Source of the DNA: Nemertoderma westbladi
Lineage: Eukaryota > Xenacoelomorpha > Nemertodermatida > Nemertodermatidae
DNA: 36,381 bases
Assembly: GCA_032718475.1 (NCBI GenBank)
Contig: JAUCBJ010003186.1
Coordinates: forward strand, 1-36,381
Direction of reading: 5' to 3'
Shown: piece by piece, positions 20,598 to 32,760 of the stretch
Layout of the letters: every line of letters begins with the position of its first letter
Numbering within the stretch: position 1 is the stretch's first letter
Position numbers and translations under genes: made by a program
The notes under the pieces: model-generated
Databases searched by the model: none
The model's input: only the letters and a program-made list of their open reading frames with translations
Told to the model about the DNA's origin: nothing

Positions 20598-21713
20598 CTT
20601 CAAGGCCAGTGTCCTTTAAGATGCGTCTCAAGAATGTCATGGGCTGTCCACCATGCTTATTCAGTCCATGAGGCTGCCAAAGTATAAGTTTATGCACTGG
20701 CTGGTCCTCACGGTGAAAGCAATGTCCTGCAAAGCAGAGGCGATTTTGTTCTAGTGTCAAGCTTGGGGGAACCAAAGAGACACCTCCAATGTTATATAGT
20801 GTCTGGTTGGAGATGTGTGCATTGTACTTGACACAATGTACCCGGCGTAGCATTCTTGTGAATGTGCCATCCAGAGATTTGGTGTCCTCAGCAGTTAGAG
20901 CCCAACATGGACTCTCATAGAGAGGTACTGGAACTACTGCTGCTCTAAATAATCGGACCTTAAGTTTCCGATTAATTCTCGGTGACTTCCAAATCCTGCA
21001 AAGCATATTCAAGGCTGCCCAATGCTTTCCCTTACGTATTCGAAGGTCCTCATCTGACTTCCGGATCCATGATCCCAGGTAACAGAAGTCGTCCACATGC
21101 TCAAGCATACCATCCTTTGAGCTTATGCTCATCCGATCAGAGACTTGCTGAGGACTTTCAAAGTTAACTGTCAAAATTTTGGTCTTTCTGGAGTTAATAA
21201 AAAGACCAACACTAGAAGCAGCATGTTCTAATGAGCTGAGGAGCCGTTGGGCTCCCTCTAGTGATTCTGAGAGTACTCCTAAGTCATCAGCAAAGTCTAG
21301 ATCAGTTAGGTACTTGGCAGGATTTCCTCGACTTCTGGAGCCAGTAGGTGGAGTTATCATCACCCCATCATCATTATGATGATCTAAGGACGTGCGTAGA
21401 ACATAGTCAACCACAATTATGAACAAGAATGGTGCAAGTGTGTCTCCCCGGAGGACGTCCCATTACACTTCAAATGGTTCTCTGTCACCGTCAACAGTAG
21501 AGACAAATGTTGTCGAACCATCGTATACTGATCTGATTGCTGCAATAATTTCATCAGGAATCCCATATAATGAAAGTATGCTGAACATACGTGAGAGAGA
21601 GACTGAATCAAAGGCCTTGAAGAAGTCAACAAAGATAACAGCCAGATGCCTATCTTTCTTTTTTGATAACTCTTCAATTATCCTTCGGGTATCCTATGGG
21701 CTCCATGGTCCCA
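20598..21713 (-). pseudogene. RTE-like LINE, copy 2 (inverted fragment)
   Basis: Carries the RT palm to C-terminal region of the same family as 17240-20196, in the opposite orientation. It runs from around GRETMEP/LRRI (21713) to ILKDTGLEEA (20598), missing the endonuclease and the last 40 or so codons. An in-frame TAA at 21465-21463 replaces the Leu codon of EVLWG, and the following LQGD motif reads LRGD. FADD is intact. It retains the segment LLSSLEHAASSVGLF... that copy 1 has deleted. The 5' boundary is fuzzy. Confidence 0.88.
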
Positions 21714-21825
21714 CGAATGCCGAATTGGCCGAATGCCAAAATAAGGATCACGAGACGAATTACAGAAATGCTGAAATGTTTGATCCTGTTTAAACACTTA
21801 GTTAGTAGGCCTACAACATGAATAA

Positions 21826-22030
21826 ACCATGCAGTTAGGTGTATAATAATACTGTTCGGGTTTGCAATTAGCACAACATTAATTTGACCATGCAGTTAGG
21901 TGTATAATAATACTGTTCGGGTTTGCAGTTAGCACAACATTAATTAGACCTTGCAGTTAGGTGTATAGTAATACTGTTCAGGTTTGCAGTTAGCACAACA
22001 TTAATAGACAATGCAGTTAGGGCTATGGTA
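21826..22030. repeat. 61-bp tandem repeat, about three units
   Basis: Units begin ACCATGCAGTTAGGTGTATA and end with TTAGCACAACATTAAT; a fourth, partial unit follows. The TTAGGTGTATA and GTTAGCAC motifs recur singly to about 22125, just before the giant array. No coding potential. Confidence 0.85.
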
Positions 22031-24003
22031 TATGTGTAGTCTTTACCACCCTTGTACTCTAGCGACCTTCCAGAGAATTTGTTAGTTAGGTGTATAGTTG
22101 ATTTGCATGCGTCTGGAACAGTTAGCACTTTGGACGAAAAAGAGCACGTTAGCGTTTCGAGTGGTTTGCCGGTATACGTGTCCATACATGTGGGTCTACT
22201 ATTATGTTCATGCATGTGGGTCTACTATTATGTTCATACATGTGGGTCTACTATTATGTTCATACATGTGGGTCTACTATTATGTTCATACATGTGGGTC
22301 TACTATTATGTTCATACATGTGGGTCTACTATTATGTTCATGCATGTGGGTCTACTATTATGTTCATACATGTGGGTCTACTATTATGTTCACGTATGTG
22401 GGTCTACTGTTATGTTCACATATGTAGGCCTACTATTATGTCCATACATGTGGGTCTACTATTATGTTCATACATGTGGGTCTACTATTATGTTCATACA
22501 TGTGGGTCTACTATTATGTTCATACATGTGGGTCTACTATTATGTTCATACATGTGGGTCTACTATTATGTCCCTACATGTGGGTCTACTATTATGTTCA
22601 TATATGTGGGTCTACTATTATGTCCCTACATGTGGGTCTACTATTATGTTCATACATGTGGGCCTACTATTATGTTCATACATGTGGGTCTACTATTATG
22701 TTCATACATGTGGGTCTACTATTATGTCCCTACATGTGGGTCTACTATTATGATCATACATGTGGGTCTACTATTATGTTCACACTTGTGGGTCTACTAT
22801 TATGTTCATACATGTGGGTCTACTATTATGTTCACACTTGTGGGTCTACTATTATGTTCATACATGTGGACCTACTATTATGTTCATACATGTGGGTCTA
22901 CTATTATGTTCATACATGTGGGTCTACTATTATGTCCCTACATGTGGGTCTACTATTATGTTCATACATTTGGGCCTACTATTATGTTCACATATGTAGG
23001 CCTACTATTATGTTCACACTTGTGGGTCTACTATTATGTTCGTACATGTGGGTCTACTATTATGTTCATATATGTGGGTCTACTATTATGTCCCTACATG
23101 TGGGTCTACTATTATGTTCATACATGTGGGCCTACTATTATGTTCATACATGTGGGTCTACTATTATGTTCATACATGTGGGTCTACTATTATGTCCCTA
23201 CATGTGGGTCTACTATTATGATCATACATGTGGGTCTACTATTATGTTCACACTTGTGTGTCTACTATTATGTTCATACATGTGGGTCTACTATTATGTT
23301 CACACTTGTGGGTCTAGTATTATGTTCATACATGTGGACCTACTATTATGTTCATACATGTGGGTCTACTATTATGTTCATACATGTGGGTCTACTATTA
23401 TGTCCCTACATGTGGGTCTACTATTATGTTCATACATTTGGGCCTACTATTATGTTCACATATGTAGGCCTACTATTATGTTCAGACTTGTGGGTCTACT
23501 ATTATGTTCGTACATGTGGGTCTACTATTATGTTCATACATGTGGGTCTACTATTATGTTCATACATGTGGGTCTACTATTATGTTCATGCATGTGGGTC
23601 TACTATTATGTTCACATATGTAGGCCTACTATTATGTTCACACTTGTGGGTCTACTATTATGTTCGTACATGTGGGTCTACTATTATGTTCATACATGTG
23701 GGTCTACTATTATGTTCATACATGTGGGTCTACTATTATGTTCATGCATGTGGGTCTACTATTATGTTCACATATGTAGGCCTACTATTATGTTCACACT
23801 TGTGGGTCTACTATTATGTTCGTACATGTGGGTCTACTATTATGTTCATACATGTGGGTCTACTATTATGTTCATACATGTGGGTCTACTATTATGTTCA
23901 TGCATGTGGGTCTACTATTATGTTCACATATGTAGGCCTACTATTATGTTCACACTTGTGGGTCTACTATTATGTTCGTACATGTGGGTCTACTATTATG
24001 TTC

Positions 24004-26189
24004 ATACATGTGGGTCTACTATTATGTTCACATATGTAGGCCTACTATTATGTTCACACTTGTGGGTCTACTATTATGTTCATACATGTGGGTCTACTAT
24101 TATGTTCATGCATGTGGGTCTACTATTATGTTCACATATGTAGGCCTACTATTATGTTCACACTTGTGGGTCTACTAGTATGTTCGTACATGTGGGTCTA
24201 CTATTATGTTCACATATGTAGGCCTACTATTATGTTCATACATGTGGGTCTACTATTATGTTCACATATGTAGGCCTACTATTATGTTCACACTTGTGGG
24301 TCTACTATTATGTTCATACATGTGGGTCTACTATTATGTTCATGCATGTGGGTCTACTATTATGTTCACATATGTAGGCCTACTATTATGTTCACACTTG
24401 TGGGTCTACTATTATGTTCGTACATGTGGGTCTACTATTATGTTCATACATTTGGGTCTTCTATTATGTTCACATATGTAGGCCTACTATTATGTTCATA
24501 CATGTGGGTCTACTATTATGTTCATGCATGTGGGTCTACTGTTATGTTCACATATGTAGGCCTACTATTATGTTCACACTTGTGGGTCTACTATTATGTT
24601 CGTACATGTGGGTCTACTATTATGTTCATACATTTGGGTCTTCTATTATGTTCACATATGTAGGCCTACTATTATGTTCATACATGTGGGTCTACTATTA
24701 TGTTCATGCATGTGGGTCTACTGTTATGTTCATATATGTAGGCCTACTATTATGTTCATACATGTGGGTCTACTATTATGTTCACATATGTAGGCCTACT
24801 ATTATGTTCACACTTGTGGGTCTACTATTATGTTCATACATGTGGGTCTACTATTATGTTCATGCATGTGGGTCTACTATTATGTTCACATATGTAGGCC
24901 TACTATTATGTTCACACTTGTGGGTCTACTATTATGTTCGTACATGTGGGTCTACTATTATGTTCATACATTTGGGTCTTCTATTATGTTCACATATGTA
25001 GGCCTACTATTATGTTCATACATGTGGGTCTACTATTATGTTCATGCATGTGGGTCTACTGTTATGTTCACATATGTAGGCCTACTATTATGTTCACACT
25101 TGTGGGTCTACTATTATGTTCATACATGTGGGTCTACTATTATGTTCATGCATGTGGGTCTACTGTTATGTTCAAATATGTAGGCCTACTATTATGTTCA
25201 CACTTGTGGGTCTACTATTATGTTCATACATGTGGGTCTACTATTATGTTCATGCATGTGGGTCTACTGTTATGTTCACATATGTAGGCCTACTATTATG
25301 TTCACACTTGTGGGTCTACTATTATGTTCATACATGTAGGCCTACTATTATGTTCATATATGTAGGCCTACTGTTATGTTCATATCTGAAGACCTGCTAT
25401 TGTGTTCATACATGTGGGTCTACTATTATGTTCATACATGTGGGTCTACTATTATGTTCATACATGTGGGTCTACTATTATGTTCACATATGTAGGCCTA
25501 CTATTATGTCCATACATGTGGGTCTACTATTATGTTCACATATGTAGGCCTACTATTATGTTCATACATGTGGGTCTACTATTATGTTCATACATGTGGG
25601 TCTACTATTATGTTTATACATGTGGGTCTACTATTATGTTCATGCATGTGGGTCTACTATTGTGTTCATACATGTGGGTATACTATTATTTTCACATATG
25701 TAGGCCTACTATTATGTTCACATATGTAGGCCTACTATTATGTTCATACATGTGGGTCTACTATTATGTTCATACATGTGGGTCTACTATTATGTTTATA
25801 CATGTGGGTCTACTATTATGTTCATGCATGTGGGTCTACTATTGTGTTCATACATGTGGGTCTACTATTATGTCCATACATGTGGGTCTACTATTATGTT
25901 CATACATGTGGGTCTACTATTATGTTCATACATGTGGGTCTACTCTTATGTTAACATATGTAGGCCTACTATTATGTTCATACCTGTAGGTCTACTATTA
26001 TGTTCATACATGTGGGTCTACTCTTATGTTCACATATGTAGGCCTACTATTATGTTCATACATGTGGGTCTACTATTATGTTCATATCTTTAAGACTACA
26101 ATTGTGTTAATACATGTAGGCATACTATTATGTTCATACATGTAGGTCTACTATTATGTCCATACATGTGGGTCTACTATTTTGTTCAT
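24004..26189. repeat. 2.18-kb tandem duplication inside the 26-bp array, first copy
   Basis: The order of variant units here repeats at 26190-28375. The offset is 2,184 bp (84 x 26) in the left part and 2,186 bp after a 2-bp insertion near 27319. Rare variants are shared at matching places, for example CTACTAGTATG at about 24174 and 26358, GACCTGCTATTGTG at about 25391 and 27577, and TTTAAGACTACAATTG at about 26090 and 28270. Confidence 0.85.
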
Positions 26190-28375
26190 ACATGTGGGTC
26201 TACTATTATGTTCACATATGTAGGCCTACTATTATGTTCACACTTGTGGGTCTACTATTATGTTCATACATGTGGGTCTACTATTATGTTCATGCATGTG
26301 GGTCTACTATTATGTTCACATATGTAGGCCTACTATTATGTTCACACTTGTGGGTCTACTAGTATGTTCGTACATGTGGGTCTACTATTATGTTCACATA
26401 TGTAGGCCTACTATTATGTTCATACATGTGGGTCTACTATTATGTTCACATATGTAGGCCTACTATTATGTTCACACTTGTGGGTCTACTATTATGTTCA
26501 TACATGTGGGTCTACTATTATGTTCATGCATGTGGGTCTACTATTATGTTCACATATGTAGGCCTACTATTATGTTCACACTTGTGGGTCTACTATTATG
26601 TTCGTACATGTGGGTCTACTATTATGTTCATACATTTGGGTCTTCTATTATGTTCACATATGTAGGCCTACTATTATGTTCATACATGTGGGTCTACTAT
26701 TATGTTCATGCATGTGGGTCTACTGTTATGTTCACATATGTAGGCCTACTATTATGTTCACACTTGTGGGTCTACTATTATGTTCGTACATGTGGGTCTA
26801 CTATTATGTTCATACATTTGGGTCTTCTATTATGTTCACATATGTAGGCCTACTATTATGTTCATACATGTGGGTCTACTATTATGTTCATGCATGTGGG
26901 TCTACTGTTATGTTCATATATGTAGGCCTACTATTATGTTCATACATGTGGGTCTACTATTATGTTCACATATGTAGGCCTACTATTATGTTCACACTTG
27001 TGGGTCTACTATTATGTTCATACATGTGGGTCTACTATTATGTTCATGCATGTGGGTCTACTATTATGTTCACATATGTAGGCCTACTATTATGTTCACA
27101 CTTGTGGGTCTACTATTATGTTCGTACATGTGGGTCTACTATTATGTTCATACATTTGGGTCTTCTATTATGTTCACATATGTAGGCCTACTATTATGTT
27201 CATACATGTGGGTCTACTATTATGTTCATGCATGTGGGTCTACTGTTATGTTCACATATGTAGGCCTACTATTATGTTCACACTTGTGGGTCTACTATTA
27301 TGTTCATACATGTGGGTCTATACTATTATGTTCATGCATGTGGGTCTACTGTTATGTTCACATATGTAGGCCTACTATTATGTTCACACTTGTGGGTCTA
27401 CTATTATGTTCATACATGTGGGTCTACTATTATGTTCATGCATGTGGGTCTACTGTTATGTTCACATATGTAGGCCTACTATTATGTTCACACTTGTGGG
27501 TCTACTATTATGTTCATACATGTAGGCCTACTATTATGTTCATATATGTAGGCCTACTGTTATGTTCATATCTGAAGACCTGCTATTGTGTTCATACATG
27601 TGGGTCTACTATTATGTTCATACATGTGGGTCTACTATTATGTTCATACATGTGGGTCTACTATTATGTTCACATATGTAGGCCTACTATTATGTCCATA
27701 CATGTGGGTCTACTATTATGTTCACATATGTAGGCCTACTATTATGTTCATACATGTGGGTCTACTATTATGTTCATACATGTGGGTCTACTATTATGTT
27801 TATACATGTGGGTCTACTATTATGTTCATGCATGTGGGTCTACTATTGTGTTCATACATGTGGGTATACTATTATTTTCACATATGTAGGCCTACTATTA
27901 TGTTCACATATGTAGGCCTACTATTATGTTCATACATGTGGGTCTACTATTATGTTCATACATGTGGGTCTACTATTATGTTTATACATGTGGGTCTACT
28001 ATTATGTTCATGCATGTGGGTCTACTATTGTGTTCATACATGTGGGTCTACTATTATGTCCATACATGTGGGTCTACTATTATGTTCATACATGTGGGTC
28101 TACTATTATGTTCATACATGTGGGTCTACTCTTATGTTAACATATGTAGGCCTACTATTATGTTCATACCTGTAGGTCTACTATTATGTTCATACATGTG
28201 GGTCTACTCTTATGTTCACATATGTAGGCCTACTATTATGTTCATACATGTGGGTCTACTATTATGTTCATATCTTTAAGACTACAATTGTGTTAATACA
28301 TGTAGGCATACTATTATGTTCATACATGTAGGTCTACTATTATGTCCATACATGTGGGTCTACTATTTTGTTCAT
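26190..28375. repeat. 2.18-kb tandem duplication inside the 26-bp array, second copy
   Basis: Partner of 24004-26189, nearly identical by eye. The visible differences are an inserted TA near 27319 and a C/A change (TTCACATATG versus TTCAAATATG near 25170). The near-identity means either a recent event or an assembly artefact. Confidence 0.85.
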
Positions 28376-29539
28376 ACATGTAGGTCTACTATTATGTTCA
28401 TACATGTGGGTCTACTCTTATGTTCACATATGTAGGCCTGCTATTATGTTCATACATGTGTGTCTACTCTTATGTTCACATATGTAGGCCTACTATTATG
28501 TTCATACACGTAGGTCTACTATTATGTTCACATATGTAGGCCTACTATTATGTTCATACATGTGGGTCTACTCTTATGTTCATACATATGGGCCTACTAT
28601 TATGTTCATACACGTAGGTCTACTATTATGTTCACATATGTAGGCCTACTATTATGTTCATACATGTGGGTCTACTCTTATGTTCATACATATGGGCCTA
28701 CTATTATATTCATACCTTTAGGCCTACAATTGTGTTCATACCTGTAGGCCTACAATTATGTTCGTATATGTAGGCCTACTGTTATGTTCATATATGTAGG
28801 CCTACTATTATGTCCATACATGTGGGTCTACTCTTATGTTCACATATGTAGGCCTACTATTATGTTCATACATGTGGGTCTACTCTTATGTTCACATATG
28901 TAGGCCTACTATTATGTTCATATCTGTAGACCTACTATTATGTTCATATATGTAGGCCTACTATTATGCTCATACATATGGGCCTACTATTATATTCATA
29001 CCTTTAGGCCTACAATTGTGTTCATACCTGTAGGCCTACAATTATGTTCGTATATGTAGGCCTACTGTTATGTTCATATATGTAGGCCTACTATTATGTC
29101 CATACATGTGGGTCTACTCTTATGTTCACATATGTAGGCCTACTATTATGTCCATACATGTGGGTCTACTATTATGTTCACACTTGTGGGTCTACTATTA
29201 TGTTCATACATGTAGGTCTACTATTATGTCCATACATGTGGGTCTACTATTATGCTCATACATATGGGCCTACTATTATATTCATACCTTTAGGCCTACA
29301 ATTGTGTTCATACCTGTAGGCCTACAATTATGTTCGTATATGTAGGCCTACTATTATGTTCATACACGCAGGTCTACTATTATGTTCACATATGTAGGCC
29401 TACTATTATGTTTATACATGTGGGTCTACTCTTATGTTCACATATGTAGGCCTACTATTAAGTTCATACATGTGGGCCTACTATTATGTTCATACGTTTA
29501 GGCCTACTATTATGTTCATATATGTAGGCCAACTGTTAT

Positions 29540-30462
29540 GGTGACACAGAACCATTTGAAGTAGATGGCATGAGGATGGGATAATGATAACTCCACCTAC
29601 TGGCTCCAGAAGTCGAAGAAATCCTGCCGAGTACCTAACTGATCTAGACTTTGCTGATGACTTAGGAGTACTTTCAGAATCACTAGATGGAGCCCAACGG
29701 CTCCTCAGCTTATTAGAACAGGCTGCTTCTAGTGTTGGTCTGTTTATCAACTCCGAAAAGACTAAACTGTGACAGTTAACTTTGAAAGTCTTCAGCAAGT
29801 CTCTGACCGAAAGAGCATAAGCTCAAAGGATGGTATGCTTGAGCATGTGGACGATTTCTGTTACCTGGGATCATGGATCCGGAAGTCAGGTGAGAACCTT
29901 CGAATACGTAAGGGAAAGGCATGGTCAGCCTTGAATAGGCTTTCCAGGATTTGGAAATCACATAGAATTAATCGGAAACTTAAGGTCCGATTATTTAGAG
30001 CAGCAGTTGTTCCAGTACTCCTCTATGGGAGTCCATGCTGGGCTCTAACTGCTGAGGATACCAAATCTCTGGATGGCACATTCACAATAATGCTACGCCG
30101 GGTTCATTGTGTCAAGTTGAATGTACACATCTCCAAACAGACACTATATAACCTTGGAGGTCATCATTGGTTCCCCCAAGCTTGACACTACAACAAAATC
30201 GCCTCCGCTTTGCAGGACATTGCTTTCCCCCTGAGGACCAGCCAGTGCATAATCTTGTACTTTGGCGGCCTCATGGAGTAAATAAGCATGGTAGAAAGCC
30301 CATGACTTTCTTGAGACGCATCTTAAAGGACACTGGCCTTGAAGATGCGGATGATCTAGCAAATGTCATGGGTGATAGGGAGTTGTGGCGGCGCAATTTT
30401 GTTGACAAGCCGGTACATCATTCTTAAAAATGCAGCTGCATTGCAGCATTCCGATACTAGTA
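29540..30462 (+). pseudogene. RTE-like LINE, copy 3 (3' fragment inserted in the 26-bp array)
   Basis: Begins at GGTGACACAGAACCATTTGA, loses about 100 bp of RT straight away, then carries ITPPTGSRSR, LDFADDLG near 29650, SVGLFIN and GMLEHVDDFCYLGSW through to the C-terminus (KPVHHS, stop near 30427). The 3' end is the short GCAGCTGCATTGCAGCA region and a TAGTAG tail. Frameshifts lie near 29768 (one base lost in AAACTGTGACAG) and near 30160. The flanks on both sides are 26-bp-repeat sequence. Confidence 0.87.
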
Positions 30463-30526
30463 GTATTATGTTCAATCATATAAGCTTCTATTATGTTCAT
30501 TCATATGTGTAGGTCTACTATTTATT
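30463..30526. repeat. Residual 26-bp repeat units beyond RTE copy 3
   Basis: TATTATGTTCAATCATATAA, CTATTATGTTCATTCATATG and TAGGTCTACTATT are diverged units of the giant-array family. The array therefore once extended past 29539 and was interrupted by the RTE fragment. Confidence 0.65.
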
Positions 30527-30938
30527 CTGTTGTTGACACAGTGGTTACACATCTGCACTAATTTATGAATTTCAACTTGTCAATACCAATTTGATAAAAC
30601 ATTACGGATATATTTATATTATATGCCTCGCCCAGTAAGCAATTATCGTGCAGGGTATCATATTTCGTTTTGTTGAAACAGGATATCTGTTTACGGTTCA
30701 TCAACATTTTGTATAGAAATAATAATAGAATATTAAATATAAATTGTCTTTTCACCTGAAATCAACCTAGAGTGCAATCATTGATTTAATTGGATTAGTT
30801 TAGATCCAAAAATCAATTAACATCCACTATCTAGATAATTTTATACATCCGGGCTGCAACAAAATGCTAATAATAGTCACTGCACTATTAAATTATTATC
30901 AAACCAACCTACTAGACCCAACTGTCTCCCTAACTCAC
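30527..30938. other. Intronic sequence, nothing recognised
   Basis: AT-rich spacer between the array remnants and the receptor exon at 30939. No genes or repeats recognised. Confidence 0.45.
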
Positions 30939-31030
30939 CGGAATCTCACGTCTCGAACGGCTTTCGCTCGGGATTTTCGCAACCTCATGAGGATTATCTT
31001 CAAAACGTGGATAAATATTATAAAATTTAT
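30939..31030 (-). CDS. Class B GPCR exon (TM5, intracellular loop 3)
   Basis: A 92-nt exon too short to stand out as an open frame. Acceptor TTAATTTCTTTGCAG (AG at 31032-31031), donor CG|GTGAGT (GT at 30938-30937). It encodes INFIIFIHVLKIILMRLRKS and a basic loop ending VRDVRFR, matching the class B TM5/loop 3 pattern (NF..F...V..L...LR.......YR). It enters in phase 0 from exon 32888-32731 (...VAAVI|INF) and leaves in phase 2, so CG joins G of the TM6 exon to make Arg (FR|KITKATL). Loop 3 of class B receptors contacts the G protein. The fit in length, phase and motifs makes this firm. Confidence 0.9.
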
Positions 31031-32097
31031 CTGCAAAGAAATTAAAGTTTATAAATTAATGTTATAACGAAAGCAGTAAATATAAATAGAAGATTCTCTA
31101 ATTGAGTAGAAATTGTCAACCACTTATTTAGGCCCCATTAAAATAATAATAATAATATATTCGATTAAACCACTTATTTAGGAGACTGGATTTTATACAA
31201 ATTAATTTATGTTTTTCACACTTATATAAAACAGGTAGAAAAAATTAAAAAAAAATTTCAAAAAACTTGTTAATTTGTGACAGTAGTGGTTTGATGAAAC
31301 GACTATATTACCAGAATTCCGTTTAATGTTCAAAAATAATTTGATAAAAAAAACATTTTTTGTCACATTTTTGACTCATTTTTGCTTTTTTTTGCTAAAT
31401 TTGATACATTTTAACCTATTTTTCAGCAAGTGTGACAGATTCATTCATTTTTGAAAACCCTTTGCTATTTGAAACTTATAAATTCCACTCGCCAGAAAAC
31501 TCATTTAAAGTTTGGTTAGGGTAGTTCAATTATTTATGTCCATTGAAAAGATATAATGCACACAACCCAGCTGAAAACTTAGTTGCAAGGGTTTCCGGGT
31601 AGTGATTTCAATTCTGAAGTCTGTTTTATCATTTTAAATCGCCACGTCTGCCTGAATTGCTGTCATTTTGTCCGTCACAAAATATGACCGACAGATGAAC
31701 AGACAAGCAGACAATGTGGGTGACATCAAACATGAAAATTGAAATCGGAAATGAAATCACCAACCATGAAAACCCCCATAACAAAATTGTTAAGTATTTG
31801 GTATGCTTTCTACTTATTACTTTGACAGATGTAATGGTTAGAACGGTACAAAGAATATATACCATACTTATGATTCCCAATTTGGATCAATCTGTGCGTT
31901 TACACACATAAAGAGAGACCTTTCTCATATCTGTCCCGTGTATAAAGTGTTTCTGGATTGGCCCTAGTCTTCGACCTTTTAAATCATCACACACTCACCA
32001 TGGCTACAGAAGGTCACCAGATGCCTAACAAACTGAAACATCAGTAAAAATTTATCATAAGATGACTATCTAACTGAAACAGCAGCGACTATTGGTC
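31031..32097. other. Receptor intron, AT-rich part
   Basis: T/A-rich sequence with runs near 31240 and 31340. Open frames at 31714-31911 (+) and 31880-31629 (-) overlap each other and have no recognisable features. From about 32005 there are diverged echoes of the 41-bp unit (CAGATGCCTAAC, CTAACTGAAACAGCAGCGAC), an eroded edge of the next array. Confidence 0.5.
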
Positions 32098-32760
32098 CAC
32101 GGATGCCTAACTAACTATAACAGCCGCGAATATTGGGACACTGATGCCTAACTAACTATAGCAGCCGTGACTATTGGACCACGGATACCTAACTCACAAT
32201 AACAGCCGCGACTATTGGCCCACGGATGCCTAACTCACAATAACAGCCGCGACTATTGGCCCACGGATGCCTAACTCACAATAACAGCCGCGACTATTGG
32301 TCCACGGATGCCTAACTAACTATAACAGCCGCGAATATTGGGACACTGATGCCTAACTAACTATAGCAGCCGTGACTATTGGACCACGGATACCTAACTC
32401 ACAATAACAGCCGCGACTATTGGCCCACGGATGCCTAACTCACAATAACAGCCGCGACTATTGGCCCACGGATGCCTAACTAACTATAACAGCCGCGAAT
32501 ATTGGGACACTGATGCCTAACTAACTATTCCAGCCGTGACTATTGGCCCACGGATGCCTAACTCACAATAATAGCCGCGACTATTGACCCACGGATGCCT
32601 AACTAACTATAACATCCGCGAATATTGGGACACTGATGCCTAACTAACTATTGCAGCCGTGACTATTGGCCCACGGATGCCTAACTCACAATAACAGCCG
32701 CGACTATTGGCCGACGGATGCCTAACTCACAATAACAGCCGCGACTATTGGACCACGGAT
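32098..32760 (-). repeat. 41-bp minisatellite made from a receptor exon end plus its 5' splice site
   Basis: Sixteen units of exactly 41 bp (32098-32753, no indels) plus 7 bp. Read on the gene's strand, one unit is 30 exonic nt (ATCCGTGGTCC... coding IRGPIVAAVI) plus 11 intronic nt GTGAGTTAGGC. The unit nearest the exon (32720-32760) is the genuine exon end and donor; the other 15 lie downstream in the intron. Eight units keep GTGAGT, and eight have GTTAGT with GTTATA or similar before it. Unit types follow the left-to-right order A B C C C A B C C A B C A B C C, so blocks were co-duplicated. Confidence 0.96.

Larger units (their letters stand above)
22176..29539. repeat. Giant 26-bp minisatellite (about 283 units) with higher-order structure
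   Basis: The core TGTGGGTCTACTATTATGTT plus six variable bases, period 26, over 7.36 kb. Several unit types (CATACATG, CACATATGTAGGCC, CACACTTG, CATGCATG, CGTACATG, CATACATTTGGGTCTTC) are arranged in higher-order repeats of 156 bp (four times, 23.5-24.0 kb), 468 bp (about 22.58-23.5 kb) and about 2.18 kb. All + strand frames are open over long stretches because the unit lacks stops, giving Cys/Tyr/Val-rich translations that are not credible proteins. It lies inside the receptor's large intron. Confidence 0.97.

Noticed and set aside
22052-24143. Long open frames (up to 611 codons) rich in Cys/Tyr/Val across the 26-bp array
   Set aside because: They exist in all plus-strand frames because the 26-bp unit lacks stops; no domain, no start context, and they vary with unit content.
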